From NCBI RefSeq assembly GCF_028389875.1, contig NC_084702.1:59312553-59376552 (forward strand): a DNA stretch of 64,000 nucleotides, read 5' to 3'. Below, one piece after another: positions 40,584 to 55,000 of the stretch (position 1 is the first letter of the stretch; each line of letters starts with the position of its first letter). The position numbers and the translations under genes were made by a program. The DNA comes from Rhea pennata (lineage: Eukaryota; Chordata; Aves; Rheiformes; Rheidae). The notes below the pieces were generated by a model. It was given only the letters and a program-made list of their open reading frames with translations, was not told the origin of the DNA and did no database searches.

Positions 40584-42492
40584 CTGTATGTTACCTTCAA
40601 ATTTGTTGTGGATGGAGTGGGACTTGGGTTTTCTTCTGAAATAGTCTTTGTTCTCATCTGTTTGAATAGGTGTAGATGTTATGTAGTAGTGTTATGTAGT
40701 AGTCTTTGGAAACAAATGGCTCTTTCAGTGGAAATAGTTGAGCTGCTGCAGTTCAGCTGCCCAGAAAAATTAAAGGTTTTAAATTTTTTTTGTTGTTGTT
40801 GAAAGAGTAAAGAAATTTGCTAAATTTTCTCCTTTTTATTAGAAGTCATTTAAGAGTAGAAATGTTATGTTTAACTTACTGTAAACATTTTATCCCTGAA
40901 GATAGCCTTTATTTTACTGAAGATAAGTTTCTTAATGATTGCAGCTTTTGAGGGAATTAATTTGATGAGTATCTTCCTTCAAAGAAATGGTATGAGATTT
41001 AAAACCACCACCATCTACTGCAATGATTTGGCTAGACTTATTTTACTTCCTGAAGCTGTAAACAGCTTCATTATGCAAAGATGGAAAACTTGAAATCTAA
41101 TCTGTTTGTACTCTTAACTCATTTCAGGAATAAGTACCAGAGTCATTCTAGATCAAGCTTGAATTCTACAGCAGGAATCAGTGTAATTAGTAATCATGTA
41201 ACTAGTTATCAGCTAAAAACCTGTGGTCTGGGCATTCATAAGCTTGGAAGAAATATATATGGTTAAATACAGAAAAAAAATCTGTCCCTTTTACTACTTC
41301 AGCATTGCAACTGAGTTAATACAAAAGTCAGCAAATAATGGCATAGTAAGAAGAAAAATATTGCCTAATGGATTATATTCTCCTAAAGTAGTATAGTTTA
41401 AGACTACTAATGCTGTTTTACCAGTCCTTTGTTTTGTGTTTGGAAAGCAACAATGAATGCTAAAGTACTTTTCTGCTGATGTGAACAAAAAATGAGCATA
41501 GAGAAATACACCTTTTAAATCACTTGTGTAGTTTTATTTGCAAAGTTAGGATGTTATAGCTCCACATTCAGCTGCTTTTGGTTGAGGGGAAAAATGGGAT
41601 GTCTTGAACTTTTGAGGATCATGAAACCTTCAACAATTTTTTTCCACTTGTTTGACAAGTTATCCATATAGTTAATTTAACTAACTAGGATCTCCTTTTA
41701 TGAGTCCTACAAAGAAATTTAAGCTTAACTTTTACCATTTTATTTATGGTTTACTTCCAAAATTGTTACAGAGCTACTTCCAGATGTTAGGTACTATCAA
41801 GATTCTTAGTTACATGTGCAGAATTGTAACAAAGCGGAAGGATCTCTGCTGCAAAAAAAAAAAAAAAAAAGGCGTGTGGGCCATCATGAGTGGACTTCAA
41901 GTTCTATTTAACATCTCATATGAAAATGACCTGAAGTGATTGGAATGCTTGGTTTTATAAATCAAATCAGCACAAATGTGAACTCTTTGGAGTCTTGCAC
42001 TACTGCAATGGTCAAAGTTAAGATTACTGTATTTAGAGCAGACTTAGTTACCCAACATAGTACAGGACCATATTTAGCCATAGGTTCACTACAGCTTGAA
42101 GCTGGCTGAGCTTTCCTTGAAGACTGCATCAGAACACCTGACAAGCTCAGTTTAAAATAAGTGATGGCAATGACCTCAACTGAATAGATACTTTAGCAGA
42201 AGTAATGTTCGGTAAGACTTCAGGTAAAAACAAGTTTGAAACAGACTCCTACGGATAAAATAATGAAGATAAAACCTTTTAAAGATTAAGTACCACTTTG
42301 GCATTGCCAAACTAGTTGCATGAGACTTTATGCACTGGCATTCCAGTAACTGATCGGTGCTCTTTCAGCCTAATCGACATAACGTCAAACATCTGCAACT
42401 ATCTATAAGGACAGAGGTAGATTGTGTTTTGCTGTGACATGTCTATAACTTAATCATGTTTATATATCCAAAATTAGATTGAAGAGCTTCTA

Positions 42493-42498
42493 TTTATT
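42493..42498 (-). promoter_or_regulatory. PPWD1: candidate PPWD1 poly(A) signal
   Basis: AATAAA on the minus strand about 400 nt after the PPWD1 stop codon, in a T/A-rich setting. Only the hexamer was seen. Confidence 0.4.
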
Positions 42499-42900
42499 TA
42501 AAGCTAACTACAGTTTGCCACAGACTTCATTGATGTGAAAATGATTGATTAAACATGAAATCTAAAAAAAAAAAAGGGGGGGGTAAGATATCAGCTAGAT
42601 ACTGATACTGATTAAAAACATTATCAGGAGACATGGTGTAGGTTCATACCTTCAGTCTTGCATAGAGATACAAGAACAACAGTAGACATTGTAAGAAATG
42701 TGTATGATTTTACTTTAAAATACAAAATTATTAAAAAGAGAGAGGCTTGTGGCACTTTAGGTACCTAGAAAGTAGTAGAACTGATGGTTGCTGTGGCCTG
42801 GGGTTTCTTGCATCCAAGAATTATGAAAAAGTTCTTCCTGGGTCCTTTTGGGTCCCACAATGCTGAGGGTTTTTTTAAGCTGGAACCTTCAACTCCTGGC

Positions 42901-43044
42901 TTACTTCACAGTGATATTAATGATGCTGATGTCCTCATAGGGTTTGTCAGTTTTGGGATTGACTTTTACATTTGAGATTCTCTGAACAACTTCCATTCCT
43001 TTAGTCACCCGTCCAAACACGCTGTGCTTGTTGTCTAGCCAAGG
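42901..43044 (-). CDS. PPWD1: PPWD1 exon 11 (terminal coding)
   Basis: 144 nt including [23 protein letters not shown] through [12 protein letters not shown], the normal family C-terminus. Acceptor CTTGAACAG. Confidence 0.97.
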   Translation of the reverse strand, partial: PWLDNKHSVFGRVTKGMEVVQRISNVKVNPKTDKPYEDISIINITVK

Positions 43045-46000
43045 CTGTTCAAGGGTATAGGAGGAGAAAAAGTAATTTTAAAACAGTCACATGTGACATT
43101 AAATACAAACCAGGAAGAAACAGAGCTAGAGTAAGTGAGTATGAATACTTTTTATATTCAGGGTATTAAACTAAGCACCATGTGTGTGCAAACTGCTCTT
43201 TTAACAAGTGAAAAACAGTGCAGCTCATGCACATTCATATGCATTTAAACTCACCTTCTGAAAGATTTTTCTCAAAGTACTTCAGTGGACAAGTTCTGGC
43301 AATGCAGCAGCATTTCACAACTTTTTATTTAAGTGTAATTTTAGTTTGCAAAAATGCTGTTTCAATATCTATTTGCTATTCTCACAGATAAAAATGTAAG
43401 TGTATGTTTTTTGTTAGTTCAGAATACTGGACAGGCACTATGGATAGTTTGCCCAATTAGCAATCCCGATATAAGCACCAAAATAGACTTAATGAGCCTT
43501 CAAGATTATGTGATAAGATGATGCTTTAACAAATGATCTTGAAGTAAATGCTATGAGGTTTTTTATAAGAGACACCTTGAAGGATTTGTTTTGCATGTTA
43601 GATTCATATACCAAACTCTTTCTGGCTGTGAAGTTGCATGCAGGTTAAAATATTAACAGGGAAGTTTTCCAAGTAGAATACTGGTTTCTCTGTAGGGCTA
43701 AGAATAGACAAATTTTAGAAGTATGTAACAGTACCAAGTCCAAAAACATAGAGCAATCTTAGCAATAGCCAAGATTATATCAAATTTAAACCAGTATATT
43801 AAAGTAAAATGTCTGCTCTACTTAGAATTCGATATGGCCCTTACAGCCTCTTCTGATCAGAGATGATAAATACCTTTTTTTAAAGGAATGTTTCAATAAA
43901 GCCAACACAGTGTACATGTGTGCAATGCTTACTTCCAAAATAGGAAAGGTTATTTAGACAGTACTATTTTCCTTTTTCACTATAAGAATTACTGTATTTA
44001 CTTCTACTATATAGTTAACATTTCAGGCCTTAAATTAAACTTTTAATATTACTCACAGTTGGCACCACTGTTATAAAAAACTGAGATCCATTGGTATTTG
44101 GTCCTGCATTAGCCATACTGAGCGTGTAAGGTCTGTCGTGTCGTAAAGTTGAATGAAACTCATCTTCAAATTCTCCTCCCCAAATACTTTCACCTCCCAT
44201 TCCTGTACCTGTGGGGTCACCAGTCTGAATCATGAAACCCTGCACAGAAATTGAACGTGTTGCTGCATTATCTCATAGAGTAAAGATAAGATTACTCAGT
44301 GGTTCTGTGCTAGCAAGGGACAGAAAGCAGAACATCTCTACCTTCTGGAAACACTTAAGTTGTATCAACTTGACTATGTTTAAAAAAAGCCTTACAAGGA
44401 ACATCCATTCGGCCAAGAAATGCATAAAATCATAATTCAAGCAGGATTACCAAAGTGATCTTTCTCTCATGTTCCAGGTTTTTTCTAACTTGTCAGTTGC
44501 AGAACAACTATTAAGCTACTTTACTAAGCGATAAAGCTCTTCAAAACTTCTGAGTTGTTCAGACGTTACACAAAATAATAAAACCATTCCAGAAATTCTC
44601 TGTGTAAAAGGGAAATGTAGCTTTGGGGTCAGTTCTGTCAACATTTTCATTATGTAAACCAATCAAAAACTACCTTTTTAAAAAAGCTACCTTGATAATA
44701 CGGTGAAATACGTGTCCATTGTAATAGCCATTTCTGCTGTGCACACAGAAGTTTTCCACTGTTTTGGGACACCTGAAATCACACAATAGAAGATACAGGC
44801 TTCAATAAATATTTAACTGTATTGTTGCAACACCATAAAGATTTCAGTTGAGGCTGAGATCCTGTTGTACTGAGTCCTGATTTAACACTGACTTCGTTTT
44901 TTACTCCGAAGGGTGTTGTTACTGGAGTTGCAGTTCTTTGCAACAGCTTGTTTGGTTTGGAAAAATAGATTAATAGAGTGTCTATCTACACAGATTCAGG
45001 CAGCCACATGCACATTTTTCCCAGGAAACCAGCAAGCAGTCACGTTGAGTCCGTAAGCTGTTCAGCTACGTGAACAGTGACAAGAGATATTAGTTTGGGC
45101 TTAGTGATACTCTAAAACACCTCCTAGACCACAGCACCAATTAACTGCTGGAACACACAAGTACAAAAGTAGCATTCACAGCTTTATTCCACTAGCGTAC
45201 AGCATAGATTTAAGGGGCATACAAAGTTATGTCTCCTATCCTCTCCTTTAAATTCATCATGAAGAAATTTTAATTTCAGAACTCAGCTAGAAGGAAACAC
45301 TAGAACAAAAAAAAGCATAAACCTGGTAGTGTTGTATTTAATCTAAAAAATGCACATAGAACATTGTAGCAAAGCACACAGCAATACTATTCATGCAATT
45401 ATACTTGACACACAGGCATGAGAATTTTTTAAAAAGTCACAAATATGTAGCTTGTTCCGTCAGTCATTCATATATGCTATACCATTACTGCGACCCATAG
45501 GCTACAATTACGAATTCCAGGAGCTAGGGCTCGAGACAAGGACACACTGGTGAAGAATGCAATGGAAGACTAGCAGCCTCGTAGGGTAGAATTAAGCTGG
45601 TGCTGCATTAGCTGTGCTAATGATAAAAGATGAACTTGTGATTAATAGAGACTACATTTAAATGGTTTAAAGGTTTCAATGTATTGATATATCAAACCTG
45701 ACAATCTTATATAAATCCAAGTGTTTCACAACAAAATCTTTACATATGTTAGTAGCATTGTGAAGGAGAGATGCTGACACATTGTAAATAGTCAGTCATA
45801 CTTAAAACGCCTTTTCAATGATATGCCTGTACTTGGATAGAGACAGCACTGATGTTATACGCTGGTGTAAGTTTTATGTTGCTTTTGAAGGATGAGTTGC
45901 AATAACATAAAACATAAGAATACAACAGCTACATTTGGAAACTGTTGAACAGTATTATTCCTCTGGCTTACATGGACCTATTGTCAGATCTACTACTACT

Positions 46001-49000
46001 GCCATCATCATCATTCTTTTTCAAGATAGAATGAAACATCACTGCTTAACAATAATATGTAGCATACATGGAAGAGCATGATGCCCTATCCACACCTGAG
46101 GTTTGGAGGAAACTAAATAAAGAAAGGGAAGGAGTAAATGCCCCAAACAAGAACTTCCAAAGAGCAAAATCCAGGAAAAACACGTAGGATGAGAGCAGAA
46201 AAACAAAAAAAACAAAAAACAAACAAACAAACAAAAACCACCGCAATCATAAACAGATGGACAATTTGGTCAGATGCAACAGTCTGAAATGCTATAGCAA
46301 CACTCTTAAGCTGTTTTTTGATCTATGACAATAAAACAGTTTCCTACCAATACTGTCCCATCTTGCCTAAGCCCCCGCCCCCTTAACGCAACACCCCTTA
46401 TTGCCTCTTTCCATCTTCTTTACTAAGCAAAGGACAAAACGTATCACAGCTAGCTGAGGCTCATGTGACAGACCACTGTTGTCAGACTACAGATACAGTG
46501 GTTGAATTTTGTTTCCTTTAGCAGGGTACTAACTAGTCTTTTTTTTTTTTAATCCAGCCTCCAATTATCATGTAATTTTTAGAAAGTAGCTGTCTTTCAG
46601 ACTGCAGTCCTCCTGCAAATATAGTCGAAATAATTCAATTGAAAGTAACTAGTAGAAAAACAAGTAATAGGCAACACAGGAAATATATTGTGAATTAGTG
46701 CCCCCTCACTGTTACTTAGACCTATTTTACCGTAGTTTACTTCTCATTGTCACACTCAGGTAGCCTGCTCTAGATGGTCCTGCCTGAGCAGGAGAGTTGG
46801 ACTAGATCTCCAGAGGTCCCTTCCAACCTCAACCCTTTTGTGATTCTGTGATTAAGAAACAGTGAGGAAACAAAGCCAGAAGAAAAGAGGAGGATGAGAA
46901 CCATTCCTAGCTTGGAATGCATCTCTTGGATACCAATACTGAAAAGCACAGAGGGAAGGAACAACAACATAACAGAAAAACACCAAATACATACTCAACA
47001 GGAAAAAGCTTGATGTGAATGTCTCCCATGCTTGTGTGGATAATGGCACTGTCTGAAACTCTTTTGGGACCTTCTGCCTGAGTAGCTGCCATGACCTCTT
47101 CTTTAGAAGGTTTCTCATTAAACACATCTCTGTCGGAATCTGCGCTCTTTGTATCTTCTGGTTCACGCTTAGTAAACTGAAGAACAAAACCCCAGAAAGT
47201 TATTGTTCATTTTCTTTATCTTACACAGTGCTCTGCACCTGAGACATCAGTGTGATCATTCAGCCTGCTAAATACCCAAATGGATTTGAAACGTAGACAG
47301 AATTCACAGATCCTTGCATTTCAGCATTAAGTGCGTGATCAGCACTTCCAGAGCCACAAATTCCAGTACAACTACTTGTAAATCCAAGCCACTTTTTCTA
47401 ATCTCTCTGCATCTTCTACTTCCTCTCCTTTTCAACAGAAAGCCCACACCAGTTCAGCACCGTTGTTTAGAGAAGACTGGAGAATACCGATGTGGCAAGT
47501 CTTTTGGCTTCATTGCAAAGACATCAAGTTCTCTTATTCCAATACTGCATTAATATAAAATTACAGACAGAAAAGCAAACTTAACTAAAAATAGGAGAAA
47601 TCTCAGAAATTAGTTTTTTATAACAGTTCTTAAAGGAGCAAGACATGAAGTTAGTATCAGTGAGTACACAGCCATCAATACACTTACATATCAAATGGCA
47701 AATACCAGATTTCTGCATACATTCATTTTTTCTCTAAAACATGCCACACAGTCATGTTTTCTCTAAGAATGTATAATATTTCCAGGTTTCATCCAACTGT
47801 ACTATATTGTCACACAAACCACACAAAGTAACTACACAAAGTTTTAGGAAGTATGCTATCTGTACTACTCAGAGCAGTATACTCAGTTCTATACTATAGA
47901 CTCACACAAACCACAGAGGAGTTTTAGGAAGAGTATACTATCTTGCTCTGTAACCTAAAGCAATCCAAGCACAAATAAGCCGATGGACACTCTGATCTCT
48001 AACCTCCACTGTGATCACATCCCAGATTAACCACAAACTACTCCAGATTGCTTATTCATTGCATCTCATCCAAAATCTAAATTGTGAAAAGGAAGATGAC
48101 TCGCATCTTTTTTATCATTGCATCTCATCCAAAATCTAAATTGTGAAAAGGAAGATGACTCGCATCTTTTTTATTTGCCCATAAGGCACTTCGGTGCTAC
48201 ATAGTCCTAATGCTGCTCTGAATTTAATTTTATACATAGAGTTAATTATTGTTTTTCATTGGTGTAGGATACAGTCAGGATTTTAAAATGTTCTTATGTT
48301 AGTTTCTTAAACTACACCAAAAGCCTATGCCTCTCACAAAGAACTGTAATTAAGACAGCCAAAGACAACAAAATATTTTAATGGCTTCAGTAACCTAGTG
48401 AAAAGACAGTTAAAGACTACGAAGCTCCTCTTAGTCAATTTTTAGTCAGTTCAAGCTAAAAATTCGAGAATATACGTGTAATTTAAGGAGATGCCTCTGA
48501 AAAAAGTTGTGTTTGCAAAGGTTCAATACAAAAAGCACTGAAAAGGCACAAGGAGAAAACTGAGAAGTAATACACATTGAGAAAACATCAATACAAGAAT
48601 GGAGTCATTCAAACAGAAACGACACACACCATATAAAACCTATTTTTTTTAAAAGCTGTGCAGATTACTGTCGGATCTGGCTGCATGTTCTGCAGAACAG
48701 GGTTTTCAGATGCCTTCATCTCTATAGTGATTGCAGCACGATGTTTCTTTGCTACTCCTTGGAACAAAGCTAGTTGCATCACCCTGATGTTTTCTTGTTT
48801 GCCCAAGATTCGAATACACCTGAAGTACAAGATGTAAAAAGGTATAACTACCGTTATTTGCTCATGACACAGTTAGAGAGTCATCCCTCTGATTGCAAGA
48901 GACTCAAATAAAAATTCCTAAAGCCTTCTCAAAATTATTTTTACTGTTTTTTTCTAAAGACTATTTACAATGCTTCTCTATTCAAACTTGCTACGTAATT

Positions 49001-52000
49001 TACTAGTCAATCTCCCTGCCCTTTAAAAACTCCACTCCATTGATCCACATTCACTTCATGTTACCATATCCAGTTAGCCAGAAATTGATGGAGCATTTTT
49101 AGTATCAAAATCCTTTCCATATTTTCTCCCCATTCTATTAAGCTTTAAACCACAACTTTTTAATAAGTGTGGGAAAATCTGATCTACAGCCTAATTTAAG
49201 GCTCCTGGGGCGGAGGGGGGAAGTATCCACAGTCCTAGTAAGTTTTAAACATACTAAAATTTGCATGAGTATAGATTTTAAAACAAACATATTTTCATAT
49301 CTCTCACTGGAACTTACCTGTTAGTCTCTACATTTATGACCTTAATGCCCAACATTGTTCCATAGAGAACGAAGTGTCCTGTTTCATCAAAAACTATATT
49401 AATTAATCTTACTGCATCCACTTTCTCCAGCTCACGCTCAACAGCCATGCGTCGGCCAAACTCCATGTCTGGTAATTGCTGTCTCATCTGCTGAAGTTCA
49501 GTAAACATCTACATGAAAAAAAAAAAAAACACATAATATAAACATACTTTAAACTTTTGACCCAGCAAAAACCTACACACATGCTCATGAAATACAGAAT
49601 TCAAATAAGACTAATCAGCTCTTAAAGTTACCTGAAGAATTACAGCACAACTAATGCTCTTTTTTTGGATCAACTAATAGGCATGTTGTAGTACTTAGGC
49701 CTCAAAGAAAAAAGTACATAGTTATCTAACAACATTCTTCAAAGATCATAAATTTAATTTTTTATGTTATTATGATTTTATTTAACAAAGATAAGTCTAG
49801 CAATACAAAAATATATGCAAAAAACAAAAACTCAGTTTCACAGTACAGCTAATATATATTAGTAAGAATTAATTTTTGCTAAGAATAATGTAAAAGCCAA
49901 GGAAGAGAACAGGGAAAACCTCTCTTCAAGAAGAACATAGAAATGAAGCTCAACTTTCAGAAACAGGTGACAGTGTACGTGAATGTGCTTGCTGGTAAAT
50001 AAATTCAACTAAATAGATAAAAATCCTCAAAAAAAAAAGAGAAGCAAGACTGAACTCACACTCAGAGATTCATCAAAGACTCTCATGAGCTTCCCCGTCA
50101 AGAACCGGAAAATTCTGACTTTTCTGTCAGATCCAAGAGTGGCCATTTTCTTGCCATCAGGTGAAAAACTTATACTGGATGGGTAAGCCTTGCATTTAGC
50201 AAATTCGTATAAATCAGTATCTGTTTTATACTCCCAGTTCACATTCTTGGGAAATTTATATTCATGAGGAGTACCAGTCCAGTACTCAATCATTCCAGAT
50301 TTGTCAGAAGACACAACTACTTTGTAGATAGGGTTCAACCGTATCTGAGTAAGAGAGGATGTATGGAGTTTATCAAAAACATGAAGTGGCTGGTTATTTC
50401 CTCGTCCATCATATATGAATATTTTTCCCGTGCTTTTCTCAGATGTGGCAACAGAAGATATGGCATCTCCAGGGCAATATACCCACTCACATTGGCCAGG
50501 GTAGTAGCTGCAACAAAGAGTGGAAGGAAAAAAAAAAGAAAGAGAGAAACAAGGAGGATTTGTTTTACTTATGTAAGAACTGAATTACACTATCAACTCA
50601 AAACTTAATATTAGGAGCAAATTTTGAACCTTGTTTACTAGCCTTGCTAATATCTGACCTGCTAAAATTGAATGGTGCTATTGCCAAGCTGTTCCAAGGA
50701 ACACAGATCAGTGGATGGACCAGTTAGCCAATCTCTGTTGTTCCCACTTTGTTTCATAAAGAGGCTGTGACAGACAGCTGACATAGAAGAGCATGGGTAA
50801 AAAAGGATGGAAAACCACATGATAGCACCAGCGGCACTAAAAATTACTACTCAGTTATTGTGATTCAGCAACATTTATCTCCTGCCTAGAATGCGATTAG
50901 CACTTCAGTGCAAATGAAAACAACCACACTTTTGCCATCTACTTAAGGAAAAGTGCAGTTGGGTCTTGCAAAAAATGAAACACTTATAAATTTATTAACA
51001 AGAAATCAGTGATACTAAGACAACAAGGCTGTACTCTGTAAGTGTTCTGAATGAACGCATTTGCTACTAGCAAAAATATATGCTATAAATAAAGTCAGAG
51101 ATATAGTCAATAATCAAAACTACTATAGTCAAAACTACATGACAGACCACAAAGATATGATAGAAACTCCATAGGAAACTCTTATTTAGTATCCTTTCAC
51201 AGATTAAACAAAAACCAAGAACTGACAGATACTAATCATTTGGATTTTTAATACTTTTCTGGCAAAAATTCTCAGAAGGGCTATTTGACGCTTTCTTTGG
51301 AAAAATGGTTGTTTCAGTAACAGAACCACAGCTTTTTATCAGGTTCACAGAAGGGATAAGAAGCAAAACAATTGCACTAAGTGTGACATCCCATTGCTGT
51401 GTGCTATTATCCAAATTTCTATGTGAACTAGCCCTTCTCCAGATCACTGAAAGCATGAAATACGGAGATTTGCAGATCACTACATTGTATAGATTAGTTA
51501 AAACTGAGAGGATCCGAAGAATCTGAGATGAAGCTAATCAACCATGAAACATAAGTGACACGTATGTATCAAAGCAAGACAACGCAAGACAACGCAAGTT
51601 GAAAGGATCACACAGAACTGATGAATTCTACATTAAGTGTAGCAAGCCTGAGCAAACAGCCATGAAAAATTTATCAGGCAGGTCAACAGAAACTATTTGC
51701 TCAATAAACAGTAATGCAGAACATAAAGCAACAAACTCATTAAATTTTAAGAATGGTATTCAGAACAGCATTTGTATTACAACTGTATCTTTTCACTTCT
51801 TCATTGGAGTTCACATCAAGTCAAACCCAATCATCTCTGGAGGAAAAAAAAAAGGTACTAGAGGCAAGGGCGGAGGAGGGAAATCTTAAAAAGAAGAAAA
51901 TCTTAATCACTGAAGATGAGAAAGACTCTTTAGAGAAAACAAACCAGGAACATACTATAGACAAATATTACAGGTAGTGTTCCTACCTGTAATCCCTGAG

Positions 52001-55000
52001 GTAAAATTTTAATCTATTTTGCTTCAATTTCTCCTGAATGCTTATATAGGAAAAAAAAATCCTCTAGTAAAAAATCCTCTACTATAATGTCAAATTATGG
52101 GGCTTTTTATTGTGGAATAAATACAATAGGGTATGTATTCTTATATCAATTTAAAAATAAATTTATTCTGTTTTGCCCTATTTTATCAACTTTGTGCTAA
52201 TTATACAAGACTACTAAGCATAAAACACCAGCAAAAGCTAAAGATTAAGGCTAACTGGAATTTTTCCACAGCTGACAGACAAGAGAGAATCTTTTCTCAT
52301 CGGTTAAATACATTATCTGGAGATTGTTACTAACACTATCACAAGCAAAGAAACTAATATAAGCATTTATATAGAGATTCTGAAAGGTATTCAGATACTG
52401 TATTATTTTAGCATCTTTCAGAGCAGAGAAAGTTTTCCCACTATTTTAAGTCAGGAAAGCTGTGAGAATACTGAACATTTTTGAGTTTATACTTTTATTC
52501 AATTTCAGAATTAGCCAACAAATAATAGGCTACATGGAATAAATATTTTCTGATTTCAGAAGGACTGTGGAAACATCAAAAGCATGGAGTTTATTTTTCC
52601 CTGTTCCTGATGTAACTCCAATAATACCCATTCTTATTTCTTCCAACTTCTTCAGCTACATACTGTATAATTACAGAAAAATCTATAACATCATCATTAA
52701 GGAAGACAAGAATATTCTTGTATTACAAGTAGACGGAAAATGCTATCCCTAAGTCAACAGAGACCATACATACCCTCCAAGAGCTCCCTGCTATATCAGG
52801 ACTATTAGTTGGCTATGATTTTTATATTCGGTACCCAACAGCAGAAAAAAACTACACATGATCCTAACTACCCATTTTGTGAAACAGTACGTCTTTGCAG
52901 GCAACAATATTTTACAGAGAAGAAAGGCATAAACCTCTTCTACTCTTAGGAAGGATACACACAGAGTCATAATTTTTTCTGTTCAACCAAGCAATCTCCA
53001 AGCCACTGGAGGCATTTCGGATTTGCTTAGCTCAGTCTGACCGGGAAGAAAAAGAAAAAAAAACCCTCATGCAAAACACTCAGAAGAAAATGTAGTTTAC
53101 TTACCTCTAATACAAAGTAACCCCCAACATTTTATAATCCCTAAAAATATTTTTTTCAAGAACTAAGTCACTTACCCAAGCTTCAGCATGTTGATCATAT
53201 CGAAGTTTACCACATCAAATACCTTCATTGCTTTGTCATCTCCAACTGAACAGAATAAAGCCCCTTCTGAGCTAACAGCAATACTCTCAATAACTCCTAT
53301 AAAAAAGTTAGCATATTATAAAGAATGGAAGGAAATAGCCTTCATTTCAGTACTCCAAAGAAAAGGAAGGCAGAGACACTAAATAAAAATAGAGAGGCTT
53401 ACAGCTGTTTCTCTACCATTTTTAAATTAAAAGGCCTACTTATTTTTTATTAAAAACTTTAATAACAACTTTGTATTCTGTTGTTATTTGGAAGCAGCCA
53501 AGTAACAATGAATTGCTTAGCTTCTACATAAATGGAAGATAATAATTACAATGATTTTAATTTAAAATGTTTATTATAAAAACACTGAGAACAATACTAT
53601 GATCCTGTGGGAAAAAAATATGTGGTCTTTAGGCTTGCATCTCTCAAAAGAGAAAAAAGCAGTAGAACTCTAGAAACCATTATAGTCATATATAACGGTG
53701 GTCTCAACCACCAAAATCACCCTGTAAATGAAACTTTTAGAAATTTTTCCACAATACTTATTTTTGCTTGGAAGGCTACAGTCTCATATTTTGTTGTTGT
53801 TATACCAAGATGCTGATAGTTAAGATCAAGAACCTACGACTGCAATTTTTCACGTTAAACAGAGGTATTACTTTTATTATTATTATCATCTTTTTTATTG
53901 TTACAGGCTGTGTATCAAATTTGTTTCTCTTGGGTAGATCACTTCCAATAGCAGTACCTCAATTTTCTGTCAGGCCTGTTTTATGCTTAGCATGCTTAGA
54001 AGAGTTGCATACTCAACACAAACTACAGTTAAAATACTGGAACTGTAATTCAGTGACAATCAAGGCACTGATGCATAAATTATATAAACTAGAAATATTC
54101 ACCACAATAAAGTGAAACGATCTGACTTGTGAAGAAATGATGAGGGATGAAGGTAGCCTGCTTAAAGTAGCACCTTTTTTATCTTCTTTCTGTGTACCCT
54201 GTTCACTTATTTCTAAATTGAAACTCTCAATGTCTTGGACATTCTCCCCAAAAGCAGGGCACAAAGCAATGCAAAGGAGGTAGGGGATCTGGACAAGATG
54301 ACTCATCAAGTTTCATTGCCACCTTATTCCTCATGCAGTTTGGAGCAGGATGGAACAGGACAGGGGAATGAAGGAACCTACATGGGTATCACTTTATCCC
54401 TGATTGCAATAGATGCAGTCCAGAACTTCTCTTCTCTTTGTTTGCGCTGCCTGCTCAAAATACTAAGCAAGGGAGAGAAAGAAACAAAGAAAGATAGGAG
54501 GGGAAAAAAAAGTGCGTTTCTTTATAAATGAAATAGTAACTTCTCACCTAAGTGGCTACGAAAATGTTTAACAAACTCAATCCCTTCTTCTATCTTTTTC
54601 CAGAACTTTACATGTCCATCATGACTGGCTGTTATGATAAAATCTGTCCTGCAATTACAAAAGAAAAAAGGAAGAAATTCACATATGTTTTCACAATCCA
54701 CACTGTTTTGGGGCAGTAATTTGCATCAAGAGACTACAATTAGTGCGGTAAAGGGAATGAACTTTAAATAAATTACTGTGACAATCTGTCTGAATGGGTA
54801 CTATCAATCCTGAAAAAGCAATCAACTATTTTGATATACTCTTGGTTAATCTATAAAAACTCAATAGCCTGAACTTAAGAAATAAGTAACACAATTCCTT
54901 TTGACTTTGTACATTTTACTACTCTTTTAGGCTTCGTTTGACAGTAGTTACTATTTCCTAATAAAAATAAATCAATTCTATCTTAAAGGTATTACAAGAA

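Larger units (their letters stand above)
37821..42900. other. convergent interval: TRIM23 3' UTR, spacer and PPWD1 3' UTR
   Basis: No coding exon is recognisable here. TRIM23 (plus) and PPWD1 (minus) point into it. The start holds a T/G-rich tract (37854-37886). A candidate TRIM23 poly(A) hexamer is ATTAAA at 40157-40162, a candidate PPWD1 hexamer lies at 42493-42498, and a perfect inverted repeat at 40556-40583. The short open frames here have no family resemblance. Confidence 0.7.
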
